Source: Malurus cyaneus samueli | Taxonomy: Eukaryota; Chordata; Aves; Passeriformes; Maluridae | Assembly (NCBI GenBank): GCA_009741485.1 | Contig: CM019218.1 | Location: 48,289,377-48,353,376, forward strand | Reading direction: 5' to 3' | Length of the DNA: 64,000 bases | In this document: positions 28,801-40,800 of the stretch, one piece after another | Layout of the letters: each line of letters opens with the position of its first letter | Numbering within the stretch: the stretch's first letter is position 1 | Made by a program: the position numbers and the translations under genes | Notes under the pieces: generated by a model | Database searches by the model: none | Seen by the model: only the letters and a program-made list of their open reading frames with translations | Told to the model about the DNA's origin: nothing

Positions 28801-31800
28801 TTATTACCATTCTTATGGACTTCTTTTGTTTACACTCTATTTGGCAATGGCATATTTTGTTTCAAGTGCCTCAAATTCTGTTTTGATAAGACCACCCAGT
28901 ACTTAAAAGAATTCCATCTATGGCAAGTCTAAAGTATAGGCTTCCACAAGACTTCCATAAGAAAAATCCTAAAGAAAAGAAAGTCAAATAAAAAGAACAA
29001 TCAGTGGGCAGTTTTTATTCCTTTTTCTGTCTGTCTTCCTTATAAAAAAGAATGAGTGTGCAGCACAAATTCTTATTTTAAAATCATTTCAGACGCTGCA
29101 GCAGATTTCTGGCACATGAATAAAGAAAATAATGAGCAGTAATGGGAGATGGCAATAATCTCTGTGCATCACCATTGCATAGGGATGAGACACTTCCCAG
29201 TGGGCTCCATTTGTGCTTGCTCATGGCAATAGATGTTCAGAAGACATTTCTCACTCCAGGCTTAGAGAAAGAACATCCTGCAGTGATCACATCCTTCTGC
29301 TGTCTCAGTCCATCACACACCTTGTCCATGTGCACAGGAATTGCTTTATCCTCATTTTCCTCAGGGAGATCACCCAAAGGGGGACAGAAATACTGCAAGG
29401 GTATTGCTGCTGGAGCCTTCCTAACGCTGTCCCATTGCTCCACAGCTTGGAAAGGGATGCGGAGAATACCCTACCTGTGTATCACAAATTTCCACTCTTT
29501 TTTCCAATACTGTGGAATGCTGATTGTGACAATGACTTTGAAGTTGGGGGAGAGCCACATAATCTCTCATTGACACAAGAATATCCCTCTGAGTCAGAGC
29601 ACGGTATCTGTGATACAGAGCCTGCAATTGCTCCTTTTGCAAGTGAATAAGTGATCTGAGAAGAAACACAATTCCTGAATGTCCCCAGTACCTGAGCAGC
29701 CTTTCAGGGATACAGCCAGGAAGAGGTCTCCAGGCTCCTTGCCGTGTCTGTGCTCCTCTGTACACGAGCTGCACAGCCACTTATTGCACCTCGTACAGAG
29801 GCTGTGGGCAGCTCTCTTCTCTTGGCACAGGGAGCAGCTCTAGGAACAAAAAGTGCAATTACATCCACCAATCAGCTGTACAAACTCTTATCTTTGAAAC
29901 ACTACGATTCAGGTTGGTAAACTTAGCACTTTTTTGTCCTTAGACTAAAGAAATTAAAGTTATTATAAGAGTATGTTTGTAACTGCGTAATTGTTAGAAA
30001 AGTACATAAAACATCCTGATGGTGAGACGATTTAGAAAACAGCATGGTTCACCCACATATTATTAATGAAAAGCTTAGTTCCTATTCTCTAAAGAGTTGA
30101 CCAGAAATAAGCTCAATTTATATCTTTGTATCACACATGGTGAAATGGAAACAAAAAACACAGGAGCATAAGAACTGGAAACCCTAGCTAAGTATTCTCT
30201 CTATTGATTAAAAAATTTAGGGAATGCCCTTTGTTATACAGGTTATGTTGTCTGGACATGTCACAAAGGGGGAAATGAAAAGACCAGCACATAAATGAAG
30301 TGGGTATTTCAACTTTTGGTGTCCAGAATGAACTCAACAGTAATTTCAAGATAGCTGTAACGATAATTTTTTTTAAAAGGGATTTGCTCCAGGCATAAAA
30401 CACCTTATTTTAAAGGTCTTAATATTCATGTTTTTGATCACCACTGTACACACATTATTGCTCCCCGATATTGCTACTACTCAGGGCTACTCAAGCAAAT
30501 AAGAATAATGGCAAGATCATTTCCTGTGGTGTCCTTTCTGCTGGGCATCAGCTTGTCTTCAATTCAGCTGTGATTGCATCCCAACTACTTGAGAGGGAAC
30601 ACAAAGAGAAGGATCTGTGAGCCTGTCCTCAGCTGATAACCCCTGATGCGAGTTCTGGAGAGTGCAAGGGAAGAGTTTCTCCTCGTGGTGGCTCAGGAAA
30701 TAGAAAGTCTGAGGGAAAAACCAATCACAGCTCTTGGCTGGCTGTCTCATGTCCAAATCAGGACTTTAACATTTAGTGGAACACATCTATACCCAGCTAA
30801 ATTCTGAGACACAAGGGAGCCAAGCTCTGACTCACTTCAGCACAAAAAGAAAAGTTTAGTTCTGCTGAAATTAATTTAAATTTTATCATTCCCTTCAGTG
30901 GTTCTGGCATTTCACAACAGCTCTCTTATCAAGTCACTATTACAGAGTTTCCAAACATTCACAATCTTTCTCAAACAGCTTGGGCAATACTCAACAATAA
31001 GACAACAAAGCAAAGTTTTAAATGTTTAATGGTCTGAAGAGGGAATTGTTTGTGCAAGTCATTCTACTATTTTAGCCATGTGCTCATCAGCAGTGTTTTC
31101 TAAAAGGTAAATATGACAATTAAAACCAAAAAGCCTCCTAAAACTTACATAGCCAAAATATGAGGATATTTAATTTAGGGAACAAAGCCTGTTATGGAAA
31201 AAGAAATGTCTAACCTATAGAAAAAGAAGTGTCTAAGTCCAGCTTGGGGATTAGGTAAAAAGTTGAGGGATGCTTTGCTTTTTCTGCCATGACCAAAACT
31301 GCTTAAACACAGGTTTACCTGCAAAAGTTCAGCTGTCAGTCTGACTGGAATTTATATTGACACTGCACTCTGTTAACATTATTTTCAAGCTGCAGAGTCT
31401 TCCCAGAGTTACATTATTTATGATGTGGAAATGGGATTTTGGGCAAGAGATTCTGAACTGCGTATTTTTGAAACTCCTGCTGCTGGCATGTAGCACATTC
31501 CATCATTCATGCTGCTTTCTCTCACACACTCAGAGACATCTTTGTCTCCAAACACTTCGTTACAAGCCTTGACAGATTCTCATTTGAACATATTTGGAAA
31601 ATTAAGGCAGTGATGGCAGCTCAGCTGCATCTCAGCCAGATGATCTAGTGCTCCTCCTTTTGATGTCACTGATGGTGAAACTGGCTTTAATTTGGGCTGT
31701 GATGGGAGTGGTAGAAGAGAGAAAACAAGCAAAGTTACATGACTTGACTTAACAAAAAGGAAGCCAAAAGCTACGGAGGTTCACAAGTTGCTTTAGGGTA

Positions 31801-34800
31801 CTCATATGCTCCAGAGAGAAATCTGCATTGCTGAACTGCTCTTAGCACTCCTGAGGGACTGCAGAAAAGAAAAACCTTCCTTTAAAGATGGTTTGAAAAA
31901 AATAATCTAGTGCTTTTGAAGGCATTAGATATTCTCATTTGAGTTCCTTTTTACACAAATCCTCATTGAAAAGTAAATGGTGCGAGTCACAGTAATTAAG
32001 AAATCCCAGTATAATAAATGCTTTTTAAACACTCAGCAGTATCTTAGGAATTTTCTTTTTCTCTTTGGAGAGTGCTTATGAATACACCCCTTCTTGTTTT
32101 AGATCAAGTTATATTGCACCCTACAAGCAATGTGCACCTGAAGATGTACCCACACTTTGCTTGCCTTAATTTTTTTTTTTTTTTAATTTCCCCAGAACAC
32201 TACGGATTAGGTTACATATTTTTCACTTTTTAACAATACCCAACTTTGTCTGCCCCTCCTCTCCACCCAAGGATGGTGCCAGACTCTTTTCAGTGGTTCC
32301 CAGTGACAGGAGGAGGAGCAAATTAAACCACAAGAAATTACAGCTAAAAATGAAGAAAAGCTTCACACTGGGGGTGTCAGCACTGGGACAGCTGCCCAGG
32401 GAAATCATGGACTCTCCCTCTCTGCAGCCATTCCAAACCCACCTGAATGTGTTCCTGTGCCACCTGCTCCAGATAACCTTGCTTGGTGCGGGACTTTGAC
32501 TGGATGAGCTCCAAAGATCCCTTCCAGTCCTAAAAATTCTGTGATTGTTTACTTTGTGTTGAGAGCAGAGAGGAGACAATGAGGACTCCCACAGATTCAG
32601 TACCTTCCTAATATATTGATTATCACAGACACACTAGAATCAATATTTTTAATGGACTATTAAAAATAGAGAGTATAAAACTCATTCTTCTCCTAAATTT
32701 TTAACAGTACTATGAAGGCAGCACGTCCATCTCTGCTAATGAAGTAATTACAGTGCTGCATAAGCAAACAATGACAGAATCTGTTGTTCAAAACGAGATT
32801 GGCTCTGTTTTCAGTGTTCATCTGGTAGTGTTTCAGCAACCCACAATTTGGTGGCTTTCACTTACCCTTGCCATAGCTGAATCACCAGTGGGAAAGTCCT
32901 TGAGGAAGAAATTCTCAACTACATCCCTTGCAAAGCAGGTCTGTTTGCACACAGGACAGGAAATGATACCTGAAATTAAGAAAAAAAAATCTAAACCACC
33001 ACAAATAAAACAATGCACACCAGCCATGTGAACCAGGAAATTATATAAACCACACTTCAGTATTGTGGCTTTTTTTCTATCACATGGGCAGTTCCAGGAA
33101 ACAAAGGCATTCTTCAACCCTTGAGTGGCTAGATCTAGTTCAATGCACAGAACAGAAAAACAAAGCAACCAAATTCCTAGAAAAACACCATAGTTCAGCT
33201 GACTTTTTTCAGTGTTTATTGATGATATCTGCATGTCAAAATTCTTACCTGGCTTACAGATGAGTAAAACTGAGTGGCCTGTAAGGGAATTAAACCTTAA
33301 ACTGTCTATTCGCAGCTGACCATTATCAGAGACTCTCATGTTTTCCAGATGCTCGGTATCACCCATCCCTTGGGATGTGGCTCCATAACTTGAACAGCAG
33401 CATTTTACACTGACAGGGACACACAGACCCCAGAACATTCCCACATTGCCACTCCTGACAAAAGCACTGCGCAGGCAGATCTCTGAACGCGTTCACTTCC
33501 ATTCATAACTGGTCTGAAGAAATCCTTGAGCTCTGGTACATTTCCTTTGACGAGCATCCTTTACTAAGAACCAGTCCCACAAGGTTTACCTCATTTTAGC
33601 CCAAATCTTGTATAAAAGAAAAGCTTTTTTTTTCTCTATTTTTCAAGGTTGCATTTACAACAGAACTATGATTTGGGGGTAGCAGACTATGATACCTAAA
33701 CTACTCGTTCAGCTGTGCATTCACACAGCCCTGGGTGCTCAGGAGACACGAGAAGGGGCAGGCTGTACCCGCAGGTGACCGTGCTACTCAGTCACAATTC
33801 CCCTCAGGGAAAAGGGCACCACCAGCAATTCCCAGTGCTCTGCTCAGGTGTGTAAATTGTCTTTTTTAAGGGTGTTGGCTGGCAGGAGTTACAGACGTGC
33901 TAAAAAATTATCTGTTGAAGGCAGAGAGCTGGAGATGTCTTTTAAACAGTTCCTCTAAGTTTGCATCCTTCATGTAAGGAGCGCAGCTGAAAAGGTATCT
34001 GAATTACATACAGTTTTTGTAGCTGATCGCATCCTCACACGTTACACCCTAGCACAACACAACTCTTTTGTGTTAGTGGCTCCCAAATCTCTCCATGCTC
34101 TCCCGAACCTCACCGTGTGAGGCTCTGAGGAGCAGCTCAGCTCTCCGGAGGCTGTGGAAGCAGCAGCAGGGCAGACGAGCTGTGTCTGACACAGCAGCAG
34201 CGCCCTCCTACCCCTTGTAAACGCTGCTAACTACAAGCGCTGCCGAATTGCAGCGCTAATTCCTGCGAGCTCAAACAGTTCTCAGGTTTCCCTGCCAGCG
34301 CTGCACAAAGTGACACGGTTGGAACAGCAGCAGGAATAGAGACAGATATATTCCGAGTGATAAGGTCTGCTCTGTGAGCAGCTACTCAGCTAATTCTCAC
34401 GGGACACGCTCCAATTCTCCGTGCAGTCAATAGGAAATCAGCGCTGGACTTCACAGAGCCGCCCTGAGCCCTTGGAACCAGTTTCTTTCTCCCCTAAGAG
34501 CATTGCCAGTCCTTGATCAGGCTAACACTGAAGAAAAGCTCCCTAGGAGACCACAGAACACCCTGCAAATTGACCCAAAGGGAAATAGCCAACAGGTTCC
34601 TTTGTGAAGTGAGGAACCCCCAAGTCTCACAGTTACGCTCTCATTTACAGGCCAGATGGATGAGCACACACCAAACATTTCTGGGAACAGCTAATTTACC
34701 GTGAAACAAAGGCACGGGGCTTTGTCATCCCCAGGACTTCTACTGACAACTTCTATTGACACAGTACACAACGTAAAGAAAAGTCACTATTGAAGTTACC

Positions 34801-37800
34801 ACTTGTAACACTACTCAGTGCAGAATGTTACATCAAATTATACCAGTTGAATGATACTTCATGGAACGGCCTCAGGCACGTTCATGTGAGCTTTAAATTC
34901 TGTTAATTTGCTACGAACCAGTGAAGTATAGAATACAGTGTAATTAGAATGCATTCATTTGATAAGGAGCAAGACCATCTTGTTAGTGTTCTTAAATTTA
35001 AAAAAAAAAAAAAAAAAGTTAAAGAGAAATTCAATTATTTTCATGCCTAGAACACATAAATCACGCATGGATTTCAGTTCTGTACAAAAGCCTCCCTTAC
35101 ATATATTGAGAAATGCAATCAACAGTTCAAAGGGAAATGATATTAAGACTGATTCATATAAAGGGGTACCTAAAAGTGATGCCCTGGATGGCACAGCACA
35201 ATTTTCTCCCAGGTTTTAGCTCCAAGTAATGCTACTGAAATCAGTGTTGTTCCAGAGACACACATGGAGCAAGGTGCACAGGTCAGAGCTTTGTTTTGGA
35301 CTGACTTCCACAGACCACCAAGTACAACTTTGTGTAAATGTCACACTGTGTCCTAAATATCCAAATAACTGGAAATTATAGTGATTTCAAATCTAAAACT
35401 CCCTGAAGATGAACATAAGACATGCAGAGTACCTAACTTAATAAAAAAAAAAATTAAAAAAGAGCACAACATTTAACAGAAAAAAATAACGGCACATCAC
35501 AGCAATGGAGTATTGGAAGCAACTTCCAACTCATAGGCAGGTTAATCAAAAACACCAATACCGAACTCTGTATCTAAAACTTTATTAAAAGCACAGGAGA
35601 CAGACTTTTATCTTGCTAAAAGAGGGATTGCCTGTGTGTGGTGGATTTGGGGATCACACTTGTTCAGCTAATTTACTTGTTATTTGATACCTTTTCCACT
35701 TAATGAAAACCTGTGGTCTCTGGAAATGCCCAACCTTTTTCAATAAGAATTCCCCAAAGAATCAAAAGCTAGCTTAGCATAATAAACACACTATAAAATG
35801 GTTTGTGGAGCAATTAATCTGAAATTAAGCAAGATACATAGATATTTACAAACCGCAGCACAAAGCGAGTGCACCACGCTGTGCTCAAAGTGCAAACCAC
35901 CCGTATGGCACATTTTCCTGGAAACCCCTTACCTGGGCTCTGGATAAAGAGTCAGAGAGCTGCCCAGAGAGTCGCCTCTGTTAGGGGACAGGTGGGTGGT
36001 AAGAACTGCACTTTCAGGAATTCCCAGCAATCAGGCAGAGTCACTGCACCTCTCACAGGCTACCTGGGGCTGCTCCCTCTTCCTTGGCCAGGAATGCTGA
36101 AGAATCAGCAGGGAAGGAAGATGTACTGGGCTGCTGCAGGGCAGAAAGGTGCACAGAGCCACCACAAGGTGCAGAGTTTTCTTCCTCTTGCCTTCTTTCT
36201 TGCCCTTGCCTCTCAAATTCATTCGGGCCTCTGAAAGCTTGCCTTGGTTGTATTTTTCCTAAATAAAAATCCCAGAGTCAAAACAAATAGCAGTGTCCTA
36301 CTTCCTTTCTTGCCTGGGCCTCCGCTGAATCCTCAGAAAAGACTGGAGCAGAAGGAAAGGGAAGAGCGTTTCCAGACCAGGGAGCAGCAGGTCTTCCAAT
36401 TCTATTTTCACTCCCAGTTCTTTTTGCAGACCATTCCCTAAATATTTTTCTGCCCTCCTGTCTCACCACTGTCTCCAAACAATGCTGTTAATCTGTTTTA
36501 AGAACCTGCACTTTGCAGACAGCTCATTTAAATACTACATCATCACAGCACTGTGGGTGAAGGGAAGGGTAATGAGAAGCCCTGGAGACTCCCTGTTTGC
36601 ACATAGGAAAATGATGCAATTTCTGGAGCTAAGCAGCAACTCAGCAAGGAATTACAGAGCTCAAGCAACAGCTTACACATTAAGAGACCAGGAGCCAAAT
36701 TCAGCTATGGTACCATTGTGATGCCTAAAAGGAGGTCACGATTGATATCAAAACCCCTAGAAGTGGCAAAAAGCCGAGAGAGATGCTGACACATTCTATT
36801 TTTGCATGGCAATTAAATTGGTAGAAGGAGGTAGGAACATTTGCATGAATTATCCTTTAGAAGTTTATTGCCTCCTGCTCTCTAGCACTTGAAATTGTTA
36901 TTTATGACATCACCTGTCACTGCTAGAGATGACCACAAATTTAGAAAGGTTAGCAAGGATCTCAATGTTGGGTTTAAGCCGTTTCATTGTGATACACAGA
37001 ATAAACTTCTGCTTCAGAATTGTATGTAGGTAAAACCACATTTAAGCTGTTCTCTGTGTGTTTGAGTTACCAGCTGATCCTGAAGGATCACTGGAGACCA
37101 CAAAGTGTCACGGATGTGCAGGAGCACTACTACACCTGCATCCTTCCAGGGCCCCAGTACCCCTTTAACTCCCATCCACACGGATTTGTGCACCTGAACA
37201 CCCCCACAAAAGGCACCAGCACCAGAAGGAGATGTGTAACTGTCTGTGTGGCTGTTTAATTACAGGCACCTCTGAGCCCCAAAAAGTTTCAGCAGCAGAA
37301 TTTCCTCTGCTGAGTTAGTTTGCAGCCCTTTTTCACAAGCCATCATGTTTATTCCCATTCTTGCACTCATATCAGCAAGAGTAACTCAATACAGGGTTGG
37401 GAAAAAGGAAATTCAGAGGCAGTAGGTCCATTAGTCAGGCACAGAAGCCCAGTCTGGACACCCCAACTCCACTCCTGGGATATCCAAAATCAGCTTTCAG
37501 GAAAACAACAAGCTTTTGCCTTACACTGCTCAAGCCCCAGCTCCCCACACCTCACAGCATTTTTCTGTTAATGGAAGCTGCCACCCTGCATCGGACACTG
37601 CATTGTCCCTTTGTAGAAGCACAAATAAAGCAAGAACTAGAATTTCTGAGTGCTTTCATGTTCTTACTCCATTGCAGTAAATCCATTTGTAAGTGATCTG
37701 GATCCTTCACAGTAATCACCTCTGCAAATGCCAACCATCACCCCTCCACCACTCACAGACACCAAACGCATGAAAAGCCACTGCTCAGTTTTGTTTCAAG

Positions 37801-40800
37801 GTCTTCCAGTCTGGTCAGGTTTAAACAGAAGGAACCCTCCAGGTGGCAGTCTCAGAAATAAATCAAGGCAGATAATTTACTTATTATTATCATGAGAAAT
37901 GGATTAGCATAAAGAAACAAACAGCGGAGCTACCACACACACCACATTTGTACTTGCTGTCCACATGCTGCACCTATTTCTCTGCTCTTTTTCCTCCACC
38001 AGCCATCGGAATAATTATTCTCAGAGAGCATTAACTAGAGCTCAAGCTGCAAGCATAATTTACACTTCCTTGGAGACCCAATTATAGGTTATAGGAAACA
38101 GCTCTGAAGACAACCTCCTACTCTACAGTTTCATATTTATATAACTAAACCCTTGATTGTTCCACTTGCCTTTTGGATCTGGCAGCCAAACAACACAGTG
38201 CAAAGAGCTGACTAACCTTACATCCCTTTTAAGCTGACTGAATGTATATATTATGAACAGTTTCTCTCTTTAGAATAACATTTCTACTTCCCTTTTTCGA
38301 GGTAAAACATGCATTTGGTGTTAAGTGACTTGAATTAAAGCAAAAGGGTGTTCTCCTTCAGAATTAATAATCATTGAATTGCATCACTTGCCTTATAGGA
38401 GTCTATCAAAACAAGGTTACTGGGGTCCTGGAGACACCACAACTGTACCAAGGCAGCCAAACCATCTCACCATAAATTAAATTTTGGTTTAAAGAATTCT
38501 GGGGTGTTTTTTTGGTTTGTTTGTTTTTTATTAGCTAAATACAGACTTAATATAAGCTAAGACACCAGGAGTCTCCCAAAACCAGTGCATCACACCTCCT
38601 ACGNCTTCATACTGAAAATGAGCTAGAGCCTAGGGGGTCCTAGAGCTCAATCCTTTTCCTGAAATAAAACATCCTGACCATCACCTGGCTGACTTTTGGA
38701 TGTGCCTCACTAACAAGCATTCACAATTAGGGATCCATAATTTTTTATAAATATAAATATAGAGAGCATCCATCATCCAAGCTGAAGAAAACTGATTATT
38801 TTCAGCAGAAAATAATAAAATGCATCCAATAGACACTTGTCAATAGTTGAAGCCACATTTGCACTCTTTAAAAGTCTGATTTTCTCTTGGTTTTACTTAA
38901 TCAAATTGCATTTCTCCAATACGTAACCCTATTACATTTCTTGGCATGGAGTTAACCCAACACAAGCATGGGCAGCTTTTGACTCATGCAGAGAATAGGG
39001 GTAGAGGTTATGTAGCCATTTTCCAGGAGTTTTGTTAACTAAGCTGGAGAAGAACAAAAAGGCAGTTTAAAATGAAACTGCAGAAAATAATAGCTCAGCA
39101 CACAAGTTCAATACAAAAACATAATACAATTAAAGCCATTGCTTCACAAACCAGTTTACAAAGCCGGGCAACTAGTAGTCCTAACAGGTTAGGCTAATTA
39201 CCCTATTTGGTCATAAAATGTTAAGAATACCAGGACTTATATTAGTTAGCAGAAATGTATAAAGTGTTTTGGTACCTCTTTTCTAATCTCCCTTGTTCTC
39301 GGGGATCTTAACTGTGATTGAGCAGGAATTATCTGTGATTTTTCTTTAAGGAAAAAAACCAAGAAAACAACAAACCCTTTAGCTGAGACAGTCTTGCAAA
39401 AACATGAACTTCTCACAACAGTGCACCTCCACTGGTCCTCATTTAACTGCTTTTGGAATTAATGTGCTGGTGATATTTAAAGCACTGAATCAATTTATAT
39501 CACTGAACATCTTACAGGGAGGAAGATTTGTAGATGTGGTGTCATTTATTTTGGCATCCACCTCAAGTTCAGGGAGGATGGATAAGCACAGGAACCTGGA
39601 TCAATCTGGTTTTGAATGGACTGAGAATGTCATGAGAAAGAGCCAGGCCCAAGGAGCCAAGGCAGCATGCAAGAACCAACATTGCACCACGAGTGGCAAT
39701 TCACACAGGTAGAAGCCTGGGAAAATCCTCATCTCAGAGATTCCCATCTCAAGAGATATGAGAATTTTCTCTTTGTCTCACCAAAGCTCTCTACCTAAAA
39801 TTATTCTTCTCCATGCAGCAAACAGACTGGAAGCACATAACATGCATATCTGCAGAGGAGGAAAATGTGGATTCTCTGTTACAGGAAGAGGAGGAATAAA
39901 AACAGGAAAGCAACACTGGCATGTGAAAAAAAAAAAAATTGAAAAAAACCCCAAAAAATAATAGAAAAGAGGCACTGAGAATCTTAAAGTTCCCTTCATA
40001 GAAAAAGCATATGTGGGAGCCAAACTTACAAAGATAACTTCCTTTTTCCACTCAAATAACTCCCAAACTCTCAATTCTCACAGCTATGGATAAATGCAGA
40101 GGAGTTCTGGCTATCTCAGGGCTTTCATTCCTGAGTAACCTAAACATACACAGGAATAAAAGGAAATTCCAACACCAATACCCACCAGATGTCGGGAGCA
40201 CTTAGCCCCAGTTTCCCAGCAATTTCAATACAAAACGATAAACCAGAAAAAGCTTTATGTGAGTGGAGTACTACTTGTGGCAAAGCATACAGAAACCTGC
40301 ACATTCAAGTACTCTTTCTGAGACAAATATCAGAATGACTACACCTGAAAACACATTCATTTTTTCCATCCTTACATTTTGCTCAAAGAACTCATAGTGA
40401 GTAAGGAGCACATTTTTCTTACAGATAATATTTTATATTTACTCACTATAATGGTTTAGCACTTGTACTTACACTTTATCACTGGCACCCGTGTATGATC
40501 CCACTTAAAGATGACCCAGAAAACTGGACTTGTACTGCCCATAACTCAACAATCAGTACAGATAAGACAAGCAACATTTAACATCGTGCCATTATAAGAG
40601 TTCACAAATTTATCCTGCCTGACCCATGGTGGCTGCAGTTTCAGTCATTGACTTAATTAAGAGACACAGATGTTTTGGTTTTGCTGCTTTCCGTGCTCAC
40701 AGATTAACTGAGTCTCTGCAGCTGCTGTCTCCTTCACTTACTGGATCATCCTTTGCCTTTTCCTTTAGATTTTGTGTTTTGCTAGCCTTTCAACAGTGAC

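Noticed and set aside
29142..29650. Plus-strand frames of about 145 codons opposite TRIM66 intron 3
   Set aside because: Two overlapping frames are open at once, the mark of chance, and neither resembles a known protein.
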